Source of the DNA: Candidatus Peregrinibacteria bacterium
GTDB taxonomy: Bacteria > Patescibacteriota > Gracilibacteria > UBA1369 > PNNO01
Length of the DNA stretch: 25,138 nucleotides
Direction: 5' to 3'
NCBI GenBank assembly: GCA_014728955.1
Contig: WJKT01000064.1
Coordinates: forward strand, 1 to 25,138
The notes under the pieces are model-generated. The model was not told the DNA's origin. It ran no database searches and was given only the letters and a program-made list of their open reading frames with translations. The position numbers were made by a program, and so were the translations under genes. Numbering within the stretch: the first letter of the stretch is position 1; each line of letters begins with the position of its first letter. Of this stretch, positions 1 through 9,500 are shown one piece after another.

Positions 1-2175
1 AACTCCTCCAAGACCCCCTAAAACCCACGCTGCATCTGATACTGCTCCCACAACACCAAAAATACCGCTCATTAATCTATCTCTAAAACCTAATTTCCTG
101 CCGGAAGTTGTTCTTCCATTCCACATCTGTTTAAAATCATTAATAGTCCCTGCGATAGGAACAAATCCGATAGCCGTATCAAATAAATCCCATTTAACAT
201 CTCTAAACCTAGCTTTTCCACGAACAACATCAGCAAGAGGTATACCAACAGCAATCATTGGCAATGCCGCTAATTTCCCATAATGCAATGCTCTTCTACC
301 AGGATGAACAAACTTTTTTATATCTGCAGCTTCTGATTGTACAATCCTCTTAACATCCCTAATATCAGCGTTTCGCGCCCATTTATTCTGGAATTTGTCC
401 ATTACATTTTTTTTGATATTTGCAGATAACGCAGCAAAACTTTCCTGCGCGGTGTCCCGCGCAATACGAATATCAACTAGCCGTTGCTTATATGCTTTTT
501 TCAAATCATTCGCGGAAATTTTACTTGGTATTCTCCCCCCTTCATAAAGGGTATCTGTAATTTTTTTTGGAATTGAATTTGAAGCAATGTGCCTATTAGC
601 ATCAAAGTTTTTTTGTTTGAACATTTTATCAAGCTCCTTTCCTGTATTTAAAACTTTTTGCGCTTCTGCAGATAAAATCTTACTTGCATGCTGAGAAGAT
701 TCATAATACATACGCACAATATCATCATGTCCTTTTACGTCATGCATATATGCTTTTGTACGACGTGCTCTGTCAACTTCTTCAGCTGACACATTATATT
801 TCCCTACTTTTTCTGACAACTCATCAAAAAGACCTGTAAGTTTTTTACCGTTTGGAAATTCCTTAAATGTTCCTTTAAACTTTTTTGCATTTCTTTCAAA
901 TATTCTTTTAACACCAACGTAACCGTGAGCTGCTCTAACAGAAACATCGCCACCCACAAATTTCACGGCTCTTTTTATCCTTCTGTAACGCGCCATTGTT
1001 TGCCCAATATAATAAATATTACTATCCTGGTCTTTATCTTTTTCTTCTTCATATCTTATTAAAGGCAAAAATGTATCTACACGTACTGCAGACAAATCAA
1101 GCTCGTTGATAATCTGGATCGCATCGGTTTTACTTATTTTATTAGCTTTAACCAAGCCCTGAAGCCTTTCATCATATGCTTTATAAACAGAATCTCCATG
1201 ATCTTCACCTGCTTTTTTAACAGCTTTAGTAATAACGTTTACATCTTCTATATATTTAATCTGTTTTTCCAATTTAACCCTCGCCTTATCAGATTTTACA
1301 TTTTTAAGTTTTCTTTCAACTAAATACTTATATTTTTGAAAAACCCTATCTCTTTCTTTAAGCTGAGAAAATGTAAAGCCTGAAACATTCCTTAAGGTTG
1401 CATAATCTACATCCAACTGTTTTGAAACCGGTAAATAAATTTTGCTTTTCATAAGCTTTAAACTAGATTTCGCGGCATCAAAAACTTTCTTAGGAATACC
1501 TCCGGCCCAATTAATAGCAGCCTGTATAAGTCCCGCCGTTCCCGCTTGCTGTTCAGGTCTCTCCATAGCAAGCTCCAAAAGAACATCTATTTTATCACCT
1601 TGATTTTTAAAATAAGGAACCTGTAATAAAACCTCTCTTACGTTTTCGTAATCACCGGAATCTATTGCCGCATCAAGCTCCTCAGACAATCCGGGCTGTG
1701 TTTTTAAAAACTTTTTTACTTCAGAATTATTCTTAATCATTTTTAAATTTGTAATTCCAACAACACCGCCAACCGAACCAATATAATGATGGAACATTTT
1801 TTCATCATTAATATCTTGTTCGAATGTTTCAATAATTGACTTTACATTTCCAACCCCATCGGCAACTCCAATAAGTCCTTTAGCAAATTTTTCCGCACGT
1901 TCTTCAATCTCTTCTTTAGTAAATTCTTTTAAAACAGCTAATTCTTTTTTTGTATTTTTAATAATTCTTTCTTTGAGCTGATCCCTTTCTGATGGAGCTG
2001 CATAAATAATATGCTCCTGTAGACCTTTGAGCTTTTCATATTTTTTAGCCTGAAACCATCTTAAAAGCATTGAGCGAGATAATTTTTTCTGCTCCTGTTT
2101 TGTCAGTTCAGCAGCCTCAGCCTGCTCATAGGTTTTTATCTTTTCTTTCGGTGCTTTTTTTTGTTTTAATGCCAT
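1..2175 (-). CDS. Large Lys-rich helical protein with pre-toxin-like segment, 3' end outside window
   Basis: The frame is open from the ATG at 2175 through position 1, giving at least 725 residues with no stop; the C-terminus lies beyond the left edge. No signal peptide is visible. Residues ~25-95 (e.g. LKERIIKNTKKELA) clearly match the N-terminus of the 773-residue protein encoded just upstream (LKAKIIENTKKELA), so the two share a module. The middle is charged and helical. Residues ~653-725 contain FVPIAGTINDFKQMWNG followed by TTSGRKLGFRDRL, then a Gly/Ala-rich stretch. This pattern (D..P..G...D.....G....G..L...R) resembles the PT-TG pre-toxin module that precedes C-terminal toxin domains in polymorphic toxins; that is my reading, not a search result. 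It is the last gene seen of a five-gene operon, 20 bases after its neighbour. The start lacks a Shine-Dalgarno and has an A/T-rich leader. Function unknown. Confidence 0.85.
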   Translation of the reverse strand, partial: MALKQKKAPKEKIKTYEQAEAAELTKQEQKKLSRSMLLRWFQAKKYEKLKGLQEHIIYAAPSERDQLKERIIKNTKKELAVLKEFTKEEIEERAEKFAKGLIGVADGVGNVKSIIETFEQDINDEKMFHHYIGSVGGVVGITNLKMIKNNSEVKKFLKTQPGLSEELDAAIDSGDYENVREVLLQVPYFKNQGDKIDVLLELAMERPEQQAGTAGLIQAAINWAGGIPKKVFDAAKSSLKLMKSKIYLPVSKQLDVDYATLRNVSGFTFSQLKERDRVFQKYKYLVERKLKNVKSDKARVKLEKQIKYIEDVNVITKAVKKAGEDHGDSVYKAYDERLQGLVKANKISKTDAIQIINELDLSAVRVDTFLPLIRYEEEKDKDQDSNIYYIGQTMARYRRIKRAVKFVGGDVSVRAAHGYVGVKRIFERNAKKFKGTFKEFPNGKKLTGLFDELSEKVGKYNVSAEEVDRARRTKAYMHDVKGHDDIVRMYYESSQHASKILSAEAQKVLNTGKELDKMFKQKNFDANRHIASNSIPKKITDTLYEGGRIPSKISANDLKKAYKQRLVDIRIARDTAQESFAALSANIKKNVMDKFQNKWARNADIRDVKRIVQSEAADIKKFVHPGRRALHYGKLAALPMIAVGIPLADVVRGKARFRDVKWDLFDTAIGFVPIAGTINDFKQMWNGRTTSGRKLGFRDRLMSGIFGVVGAVSDAAWVLGGLGGV

Positions 2176-2195
2176 TTTATTTTTATGTTAATAAA

Positions 2196-4517
2196 TTATT
2201 TAATACTTTTAATTTTTGCTCCTTTAGGAATAATAGTTCCTTTAGGTATAGTAGTGCCTGATTCAACAACAATAGGTGAATCTTTATATACGTATTTCTT
2301 ACGTTTCAATCGGCCGAATAACGAACCTAATGAAAACCCTTTCTTGGGTTTGTCCGGATACGCGGTAAACTTACCTTTTCCTTTGACATGAAGACGCATC
2401 GATTCTGCAAGCATAATCCCTTTTCCTCGAGGAATTGTAATCGTACATTTTTTAAGCTTAGTATCTTCATCAAATAATAATTTTTTCTTCAAACGTTTTG
2501 ATCGTCGTATCTTCGAAACCAAAGTATCAAAGCGTTCTTGTGTCATTTTTCGCGAACCGATCTTTTCACGTGAAACGCCAACTCCAAGCGCACCAAGTAT
2601 CATGCCTCCCACCGAAAATCGTTTTCCGGTAAAGGTTTTTTTAATAACTTTTTTAATTTTGAAGAAACTGTCCAGCACCCACATAGCTATCGGCGCTAAC
2701 GGTCCGAAGAATTTTTCAACTTTTTCCTCCAGACGATTATATGCCTTATCTTCCATAGCCTTAATTCCCGTTTCCGCTTCTTCAAGTTTTTTACGTGCTT
2801 TTAAAAGCTTGTTACGTAACGCTCCGCGAGCAAGTTTAACCTCTATCTTATCGTTTTCGTCAACACGTATTTCCAGTTTCGCCTTTTCATTTTCATCAAT
2901 AGCTTCCTGAATCAGCTCATTACTATCAATAAGTGAATGTATGGTATCGCGCATATAATGACTTCTGATACGAGCAAGTTTCTCGGCTTGTTTTTCAGGT
3001 ATTTTTCGTTTTATTAAAGCTGTTTTAATCTTCTTTTCAATAATATTAAGATATCCTTTTTCCAACTCGACATACTCAACAGCAGGCGGAATACCGCTTA
3101 ACCTATCAACCATACCGGCGGTCCTTTGTAACTTTTCATCTTTGGAAAGATGTTCCGCTCCCTTCTGTGCCAATCGTATATCAATAATTTCTTTTCGAAG
3201 TGTTTCTTCATCCAAAGTATCAATATATGCCATCATCATTTTCTCGGTCTCTTTTTTATTAAATGCATGCCACGTTTTACCGAGCTTATCATTCTTAATT
3301 TTTAAGTACCCCCCAAACCATTTCTCCTTAATCTCAGCTCCCTGAATAGGCATAATATAAATTTTATTGCGTTCCGGCACATATCGAAATCTATAATTAC
3401 CGGTACCCTGTCCATACGCATACGACAAGAGATTCACAATTTCTTGTGAAGGATTAACCCATACGTCATGCGGCTGTTTTTTAAACCAGATAAGAATGTT
3501 TTTGCGCACCGTTCTTTTCCCCATATTGTTTAATTCTTTTTTATACGTATCAATAGTGTTAAGCACCTCTTTTTCCTCATCCGGTGTAAGGCCGCTGTCA
3601 TTCTGCTTGTTATATTCTTTTCGTATATGCTTTATAGCCTTATGCAAAAAGATTTCTCCCGTATATTCATCTCCATATCCACCTCCCTGTAATTTTTTCT
3701 TTGCTTTCCCCAAAAACTTACGAGGAAAAACGGTATTTGATTTGATGTTATTTTTTTGTTTCTCATCTTCATCAATAGTCCACCATCCGGTAACCGTGAA
3801 GGTGCTATATGTTCGTGATTTCCAACGACTCCACAAAAGCTTATAACTAAGTGAATTATCAGCCCAAAACCCACCTTTATGTATCTTTATTTTTCGTGAT
3901 CCGTAATAGAACCCAAGCTTTCCTCCCACTCGTTCTTTCGAAAAGAAAGCCCGAAGAGGTTGAAGGGAAAAAACATTGCCGTTCCAACACGACTTATATA
4001 CTCTTAATGCCTCGTCTGCATCCCAATACTTCTCGATCATTCCTATAAGCAAGAAAACTTCTTTTCTCAAAAACGATTTTTTAAGATGAAGCATCGCAAG
4101 ATAGCGAGGTGATTCATTAATTATTTTATGTTGTTCGCGTTCATTATTCTTGAGCCATAAGTCATATAATGTTTTTCGTTTATCTTTTTGCGATGTCTTC
4201 TCAATTTCATGTGCCAATTGAGACAAATCCTTATTATGTAACGCATAATCAAACAACTTTTCTACAAATTTTTCAGCCTGGTTTAAACGTTGCTTTGAGG
4301 ATAAATGCGCTTTATGAGCAGCCAATTCTTTCTTGGTGTTTTCAATAATTTTTGCTTTCAAAGCATTCCTTTTTGATTCAGAAAGGCTAACAATTTCATC
4401 ACGAAGAACTCGCAGTTTCTCAAGCCGTTTAGCCCGATACCAAGCAAGAATAGTTTCCCGTGAGAGGGTGCTCTTATCGTGAGCTGAAAGTTTTTCTTTT
4501 GATTTTGTTGGAGGCAT
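2196..4517 (-). CDS. Unknown 773-residue Lys-rich protein, paralogue of the next gene upstream
   Basis: I do not recognise a named family. The protein is a paralogue of the 667-residue product upstream along most of its length: shared blocks include a KYW-containing helix near 165 with a following FSL.PLR.FF segment, a YRFRYVPERNKIYIM block near 380, and LSGIPPAVEYVELEKGYLN near 472-490. Residues ~597-646 are hydrophobic with FFGPLAPIAMWVLDSFF and a Gly-rich stretch (GGMILGALGVGV), possibly membrane-associated. The C-terminus (~685-773) carries two beta-like motifs, TITIPRGKGI and TIPKGTIIPKGAKI. The N-terminal ~90 residues are instead shared with the downstream gene, so this protein is a bridge between two members of the operon. 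No signal peptide and no catalytic motif seen. Spacing is 25 bases from the upstream gene and 20 from the downstream one. The ATG has an A/T-rich leader without Shine-Dalgarno. Confidence 0.85.
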   Translation of the reverse strand: MPPTKSKEKLSAHDKSTLSRETILAWYRAKRLEKLRVLRDEIVSLSESKRNALKAKIIENTKKELAAHKAHLSSKQRLNQAEKFVEKLFDYALHNKDLSQLAHEIEKTSQKDKRKTLYDLWLKNNEREQHKIINESPRYLAMLHLKKSFLRKEVFLLIGMIEKYWDADEALRVYKSCWNGNVFSLQPLRAFFSKERVGGKLGFYYGSRKIKIHKGGFWADNSLSYKLLWSRWKSRTYSTFTVTGWWTIDEDEKQKNNIKSNTVFPRKFLGKAKKKLQGGGYGDEYTGEIFLHKAIKHIRKEYNKQNDSGLTPDEEKEVLNTIDTYKKELNNMGKRTVRKNILIWFKKQPHDVWVNPSQEIVNLLSYAYGQGTGNYRFRYVPERNKIYIMPIQGAEIKEKWFGGYLKIKNDKLGKTWHAFNKKETEKMMMAYIDTLDEETLRKEIIDIRLAQKGAEHLSKDEKLQRTAGMVDRLSGIPPAVEYVELEKGYLNIIEKKIKTALIKRKIPEKQAEKLARIRSHYMRDTIHSLIDSNELIQEAIDENEKAKLEIRVDENDKIEVKLARGALRNKLLKARKKLEEAETGIKAMEDKAYNRLEEKVEKFFGPLAPIAMWVLDSFFKIKKVIKKTFTGKRFSVGGMILGALGVGVSREKIGSRKMTQERFDTLVSKIRRSKRLKKKLLFDEDTKLKKCTITIPRGKGIMLAESMRLHVKGKGKFTAYPDKPKKGFSLGSLFGRLKRKKYVYKDSPIVVESGTTIPKGTIIPKGAKIKSIK

Positions 4518-4542
4518 TGTATGTTTATTTTAATATTTTTAT

Positions 4543-6546
4543 TTAAACTTTTTCTATTTTTGCACCTTTAGGTAACACTGTCCCTTCGGGAATTGTGTCA
4601 TTTTTTGCTATAACAATTTCTTTATCTTTATACACAAACTTGTCAGATGATGACGATTTCCCAAATGAGAAAATTCCTGCAAGAAACGATGTTTTCTTTT
4701 TCTTGCCATCACTATCTTTTTCTTTAGCAGCCTCATCAAGTGTTTCGCCATTAGCGACAAATGTTTTTGAAAGCTTAATACCTTTTCCCTTCGGAATAGT
4801 GATTTTATAATCTTTTAATTTAAGATCCCGTTTGGTAATTTCTTGATCTTTCTTTAATACACCATCATTTTTCTTTGCCAACTTTTCCAATGCTTTTGCT
4901 GATGATATACCTTTCCCGCGAAGAACACGGCGACCAAGCTCAACCGAAGCAAGACTTGTGGCAATCCACAAAGCCGCTGATTTTTTACCGGTCTTAAGAT
5001 ATTTCAACATATCTTCTTTTAAATCAACACCGAAGAATTGGAGTATCGTACCAAGCGGCCCCATTTTCTTTAAAACAGCTTTTGTTTTTTGATCGGCTAT
5101 TTTATCAATATCACCTTCTTTAGCAGCCTCTTTTGCCTTTTTAGCAAGTTTTGAATATTTTATTTTATCTTTTGTCTTGGCAAAACCAACTTTAACTTTA
5201 TCTTCATTATCAACATCAATTGTAATTTTAACCGATGGATTATCATCAATCGCTTTACGAAGCGTATCTTTTTTTTCATCAAGTGCCGCTTCAATGGATT
5301 TTTGTAATTCCTTAACTCTTAAGGTTGCATATTCTTCAGCTTTTTGAGCACCCAATTTCGGTTTTAACGAAGCAATTAATTTCTTTTTAACAACATTAAG
5401 ATAATCTTTCTCCAGCTTTTCATATGAAACATTACTCGGCACACCGGATAATCCGGTAACCGCTCCTTTTGTACGTATTAATTTCTGGGCATCGGTCAAC
5501 GATTGAGGATTTTCCGCTCCTTTAAAATCAACCAGCTCTTTTTCAACATCAACGGGATCCATTTCATCTAATAAATCGGCTTTCAAGAAGTCTTTGCCAT
5601 TTCTGTATCCATGCCATGTCTCCAACCTACCATTTTTTATGTCGATATATCCCGCGGTACCATCTTCTGATCTTTTTAAAGCTGCTCCTTTAATTCGCAT
5701 CACATAAATACGTTTTTTCGAAGGGTTATAGCGATACACGTAATACCCGGTACGCTCACTGTACTTACGTAACATATAATAACGAATGTCCTCAGGAATA
5801 GCAGTCCAACGATTTACAGCTTTCTTGCTCATCCAAGAAATAATTTTTTTATCCATTTCTTTATCCGAAATTGTTACTTTTTTGTTCTGCTCTTCAATAA
5901 AAGATGTCACTTCCTGTCGCCTGTTTTGATCTACAAGGTATTCAACATTGGAATTGCTTAACCCCGCCTTGCCTTTATTCCAGCTTACGTGCAGGTAAGG
6001 CCCTATACGAATATCCTTTGATCCCGTCCTATTATCCCATACATACCAAGCGCCTTTACTTGCCTTCCAATAAATGCCAAGCTCCGTCTTTGCACGTTTA
6101 CCGTTTGCTTTAAAACCGTACGGTTTTTCATCTTCTACCTTTTTCGGTAGAACGGAAAAGAAAAATCGCAAACGACCCAACGAGAATATTGTTCCTTCCC
6201 ATGCACCTTGATATACCCCTCGCGCCTCTGTTTCACCCCAATATTTTTTAATAAGGGAAAGCAAAACATATGCTTCACGCGCTATTGTTCGATTATCTAA
6301 TGAGATAAGAAGCTTATCAAAATCATGATCCTCTTGTATATCAAAACGATCACCATTGTTCATCCAATAATCGAACAATTCCTTTTTTTGTTTTTTCAAT
6401 CGTTCAGCTCGTTGTTTTTGTGTTTCCACATGTTCACTGGATTTTTGTTGGCGAGTATCTATACGTCCCGGAATATTTTGATTGGGGCTCTGCGAAGGTC
6501 TGTTTAGATTACCCCGTGCCTGTATATTTTTTGAATATTTAAACAT
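4543..6546 (-). CDS. Unknown 667-residue Lys-rich protein, paralogue of the next gene downstream
   Basis: Unrecognised family. It begins with a polar, Gln/Asn-rich and then Lys/Gln-rich N-terminus of about 80 residues, without a signal peptide. Blocks shared with the 773-residue neighbour are LIKKYWGETEARGVYQGAWEG near 130, YVYRYNPSKKRIYVM near 285, and LSGVPSNVSYEKLEKDYLN near 366-384. A hydrophobic segment near 494-539 (MGPLGTILQFFGV, then ALWIATSLASVELG) sits at the same relative place as in the paralogue. The C-terminus again shows YKITIPKGKGI and NDTIPEGTVLPKGAKI separated by a low-complexity Lys/Ser linker. The pair most likely arose by tandem duplication and then diverged heavily (aligned by eye). 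Spacing to the upstream gene is 11 bases. A structural or partner-binding role is more plausible than an enzymatic one, since no conserved acid/His/Cys cluster is obvious. Confidence 0.85.
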   Translation of the reverse strand: MFKYSKNIQARGNLNRPSQSPNQNIPGRIDTRQQKSSEHVETQKQRAERLKKQKKELFDYWMNNGDRFDIQEDHDFDKLLISLDNRTIAREAYVLLSLIKKYWGETEARGVYQGAWEGTIFSLGRLRFFFSVLPKKVEDEKPYGFKANGKRAKTELGIYWKASKGAWYVWDNRTGSKDIRIGPYLHVSWNKGKAGLSNSNVEYLVDQNRRQEVTSFIEEQNKKVTISDKEMDKKIISWMSKKAVNRWTAIPEDIRYYMLRKYSERTGYYVYRYNPSKKRIYVMRIKGAALKRSEDGTAGYIDIKNGRLETWHGYRNGKDFLKADLLDEMDPVDVEKELVDFKGAENPQSLTDAQKLIRTKGAVTGLSGVPSNVSYEKLEKDYLNVVKKKLIASLKPKLGAQKAEEYATLRVKELQKSIEAALDEKKDTLRKAIDDNPSVKITIDVDNEDKVKVGFAKTKDKIKYSKLAKKAKEAAKEGDIDKIADQKTKAVLKKMGPLGTILQFFGVDLKEDMLKYLKTGKKSAALWIATSLASVELGRRVLRGKGISSAKALEKLAKKNDGVLKKDQEITKRDLKLKDYKITIPKGKGIKLSKTFVANGETLDEAAKEKDSDGKKKKTSFLAGIFSFGKSSSSDKFVYKDKEIVIAKNDTIPEGTVLPKGAKIEKV

Positions 6547-6557
6547 AGTATAAAAAG

Positions 6558-9500
6558 CTATAATGTATATTTTTGCATAAGTTTTGTTTGCTTTTGCTTC
6601 AATCGACTAAATTCATCCATATCGATTTTACTGTACCGTGGCAACTGAGCTATTTTTGCCGGATCGGCTAAATCAGCAACTCTTCCTAAATAAAGTGCAC
6701 TTCCGGGCGCAACTTTGTGCAAGAAGCCTATAAATGATTTATCCATTGCCGCAAACGGAATTCCCAAAGCATGGGCATTACTGCGTGCAGCATAGTAGAG
6801 ACTCACCGCTTCACGTAATCGCCCTTTTTTGAGCAGACCATTAATGCGTTTGGAAGTTGTGGTTACGGCGCTAATCTTTGAAATTTTTTCAAATGCTACA
6901 TTCCGTCCTCGTTGACCTAGAATACGTCTTGGCAAATCTTTTAAATTTCTTAATTTACGCACATGTAACCATACCGGCCACGCTACAACATTATTGTAAA
7001 TAAATTTCATCAATTCTTTACCCTGTTTTGTTTTGATCAGCCTACCAACTGTACGTAATTTTTCTGAGAATTTAACCTTTGAAGCTTTTTCTGCCGTTTT
7101 AACAGTTTTTGTTGCACGTTCGATAGCTTTAAGGCCTTTTTCAATATCTTTAAGTCGCGCAAGCCGCTTACCAACATTAATCCCCAATTCTTCTTCAATT
7201 TTCAACCTTCGTATCATGTCTTTTACTCTGGACTTCATACGCATCTTTTCAAAGAAACCATTTGGTTTTTTATCGGCCATAGCCACAATCATGTCATCAG
7301 CATCACGCAATAAATCATGTACACTTCCTTCAACATGTTCGTATAATTTTGTTTCTTCAGCTAATCTCCTTTCAGCCTTTGCAATAGCATCTTTGCGTTT
7401 TGACCCTTTTGGCAATTTTTTTGCTTCATCAAGTTGTGCCTGCGCCCTGTTTTTTCTAAAGACAGCCTCGTCAACAGAAATGCGTTCATCAACAACGCCA
7501 TTTTTAACCCGCATTGATTCATATCTCTTAATCAATGCTTCTTCTTGTTTTTTTAGTGTTTTTTTAGCTTCCTTAATAGCTTTTGTTTTTTCTTTTTTAG
7601 CTGCTCGTATCACATCATCTCCCACCTTTTTACTCTTTTTCGGAATTTCTATTTTTTCTGCTTCATCAAGCTGATCTTTTGCCGCTTTATATTTGGTAAT
7701 AATATCATCAGATGGACCCACTTTTTTACTAACATTTGCCACATCATCAAGAGAGCCATACTTTTGTCGTAAAAATTCTTTACCTTTTATATGTTTTACA
7801 TCAAGCTTAATATATCTATTCAATTTACTTCGAAGAGGTCCAAGAGCGTTACGGGTCTTCCATCCACCCGCATAAAATTCTTTATCAAGACGCTTTAATA
7901 ATTTTTTAATTTTTGCGGCATCCGGATTACTTAATGTTTTTTTAATAGCTGTACGAGTGCTTGGATTAAGATTTTTCAACTTTTTTTCTCCCATGCCGCC
8001 AACATACTTTTGTATATCGTCCAATTTGGCCGTTTTACCATTACTATAACGAGCATTAAATAAATATTCACGCAATCCCTTCAACCCCCTCGTACGAAGT
8101 GCGTGCTCGCTTTTGACTATGAATTTAACAACACCCGCTCCTTTTCGTGGTAAAGAAATAACAAATTTAGCAATATTTTTCGGTAGATTAATAGATTTTC
8201 TCGCCACTTCTTTAAGAAATCCTTTTGTATATGCAGCCATGCGAGCCACGCGGCCTGCCGCCGCACCAGCTTTTGCTGAAGCTTGCGCTCCCGCTGATGC
8301 GCCTGCTGTAAGGAATAAAACAATCAAATCACCCGCCGTTTTACCGGCAGCAATATCACCTCTACCCTCAGCCCAATCATCATAATGAATAACACCCTTA
8401 AGTGCCTCTTTAAAGACACTAAAATCCGTCACCATCATCTCCAGTGAATCAAGAACCTTGTCACTTTCAAAAATAAGCATTCCCGCACCACTAACAAGGC
8501 TTAAAGCAGTATTTCCAAGTCCAGCAAGGGCATTGGCCGGTGCTGCCCATAAACTATTTCCTTTAAATCCTCCTTTTTCCAGCCATGCATCATATTTTTT
8601 CTGCAGAAATCCCAGACTTCCGGTAATAGACCATTTCTTGGCTTCTTTCCAATCGCGTCCGTTAAAAGCATAGACTAAATAAGCAGGAATATTATTTATT
8701 TGTTTCAAACCACCCATCAGTCCGGCGTCACCAATAATAACCGTATTAAATAGTGCCGTCCCAATACCGGGATCAGTTGCTTTAGCTTGTTTTAAATAAT
8801 CGTATTGCGCGTCAAGTCCTTTCATTACTTTTTTATTGCCCGTATTCATTTTATCCAAATTTTTGGACACATTGCCTTTAAATTCATCAACAGCAACATA
8901 CGCCGTTTCCATTCCTTCAAGCATTTCATGTAATTCATGTCGTTGCTTACGTAATTTTTCAATCCGCTCTGTCGCATAACGAACCTGCAACTCGGTTTTT
9001 TCCAATTGCGTAATAATATCGGTATGCTTAAGAGAAAGGTCCGCTTTTAACACAGCCAGCTTATACAATCGCTCATCGGTATCGCTTAACTGCCCCATAG
9101 TTCCCTCTTTTACTTGTTCAACGTTATCTTTCCCCTTTAACAAAGGGATGAGCACTTGTTTTCTTATTGCTGTAACTCGTGGATCGTCTTTTCCATATTG
9201 ACGTTCCAATTGAGAGATACGTTTTTTTACCGCGGAAATTTTCTTTTGTAATTTAGGACCACTCAAACGAATTTTCGATAATTTGTTTTGCAGTCCCTCG
9301 CGCATTCGCCCAACTCCTCTTTGTGTTTCATCAAGAGACGTACGTTCTTGTTGTGCTGTTGCCAATCCTTGTGAAAGCTTTTCTTTTTTAGCCTTTAATA
9401 TACGTTTTGCTTCTTTTGCTTTTATTTGTTGTTTCTCTGTCCATTCGCCACTCATAATCATTTTCTTGATCTTTTCACGAAGATCTCCTCGAAAAACACC

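Noticed and set aside
7033..7674. 213-residue plus-strand frame rich in Ser/Phe
   Set aside because: Antisense shadow of the Lys/Glu-rich 1267-residue gene; composition is what reverse-reading such a gene gives.
8337..8361. GDIAAGKT in the 1267-residue protein matches the Walker A pattern
   Set aside because: It sits in an Ala/Gly-rich helical stretch with no preceding hydrophobic strand and no Walker B downstream; most likely chance.
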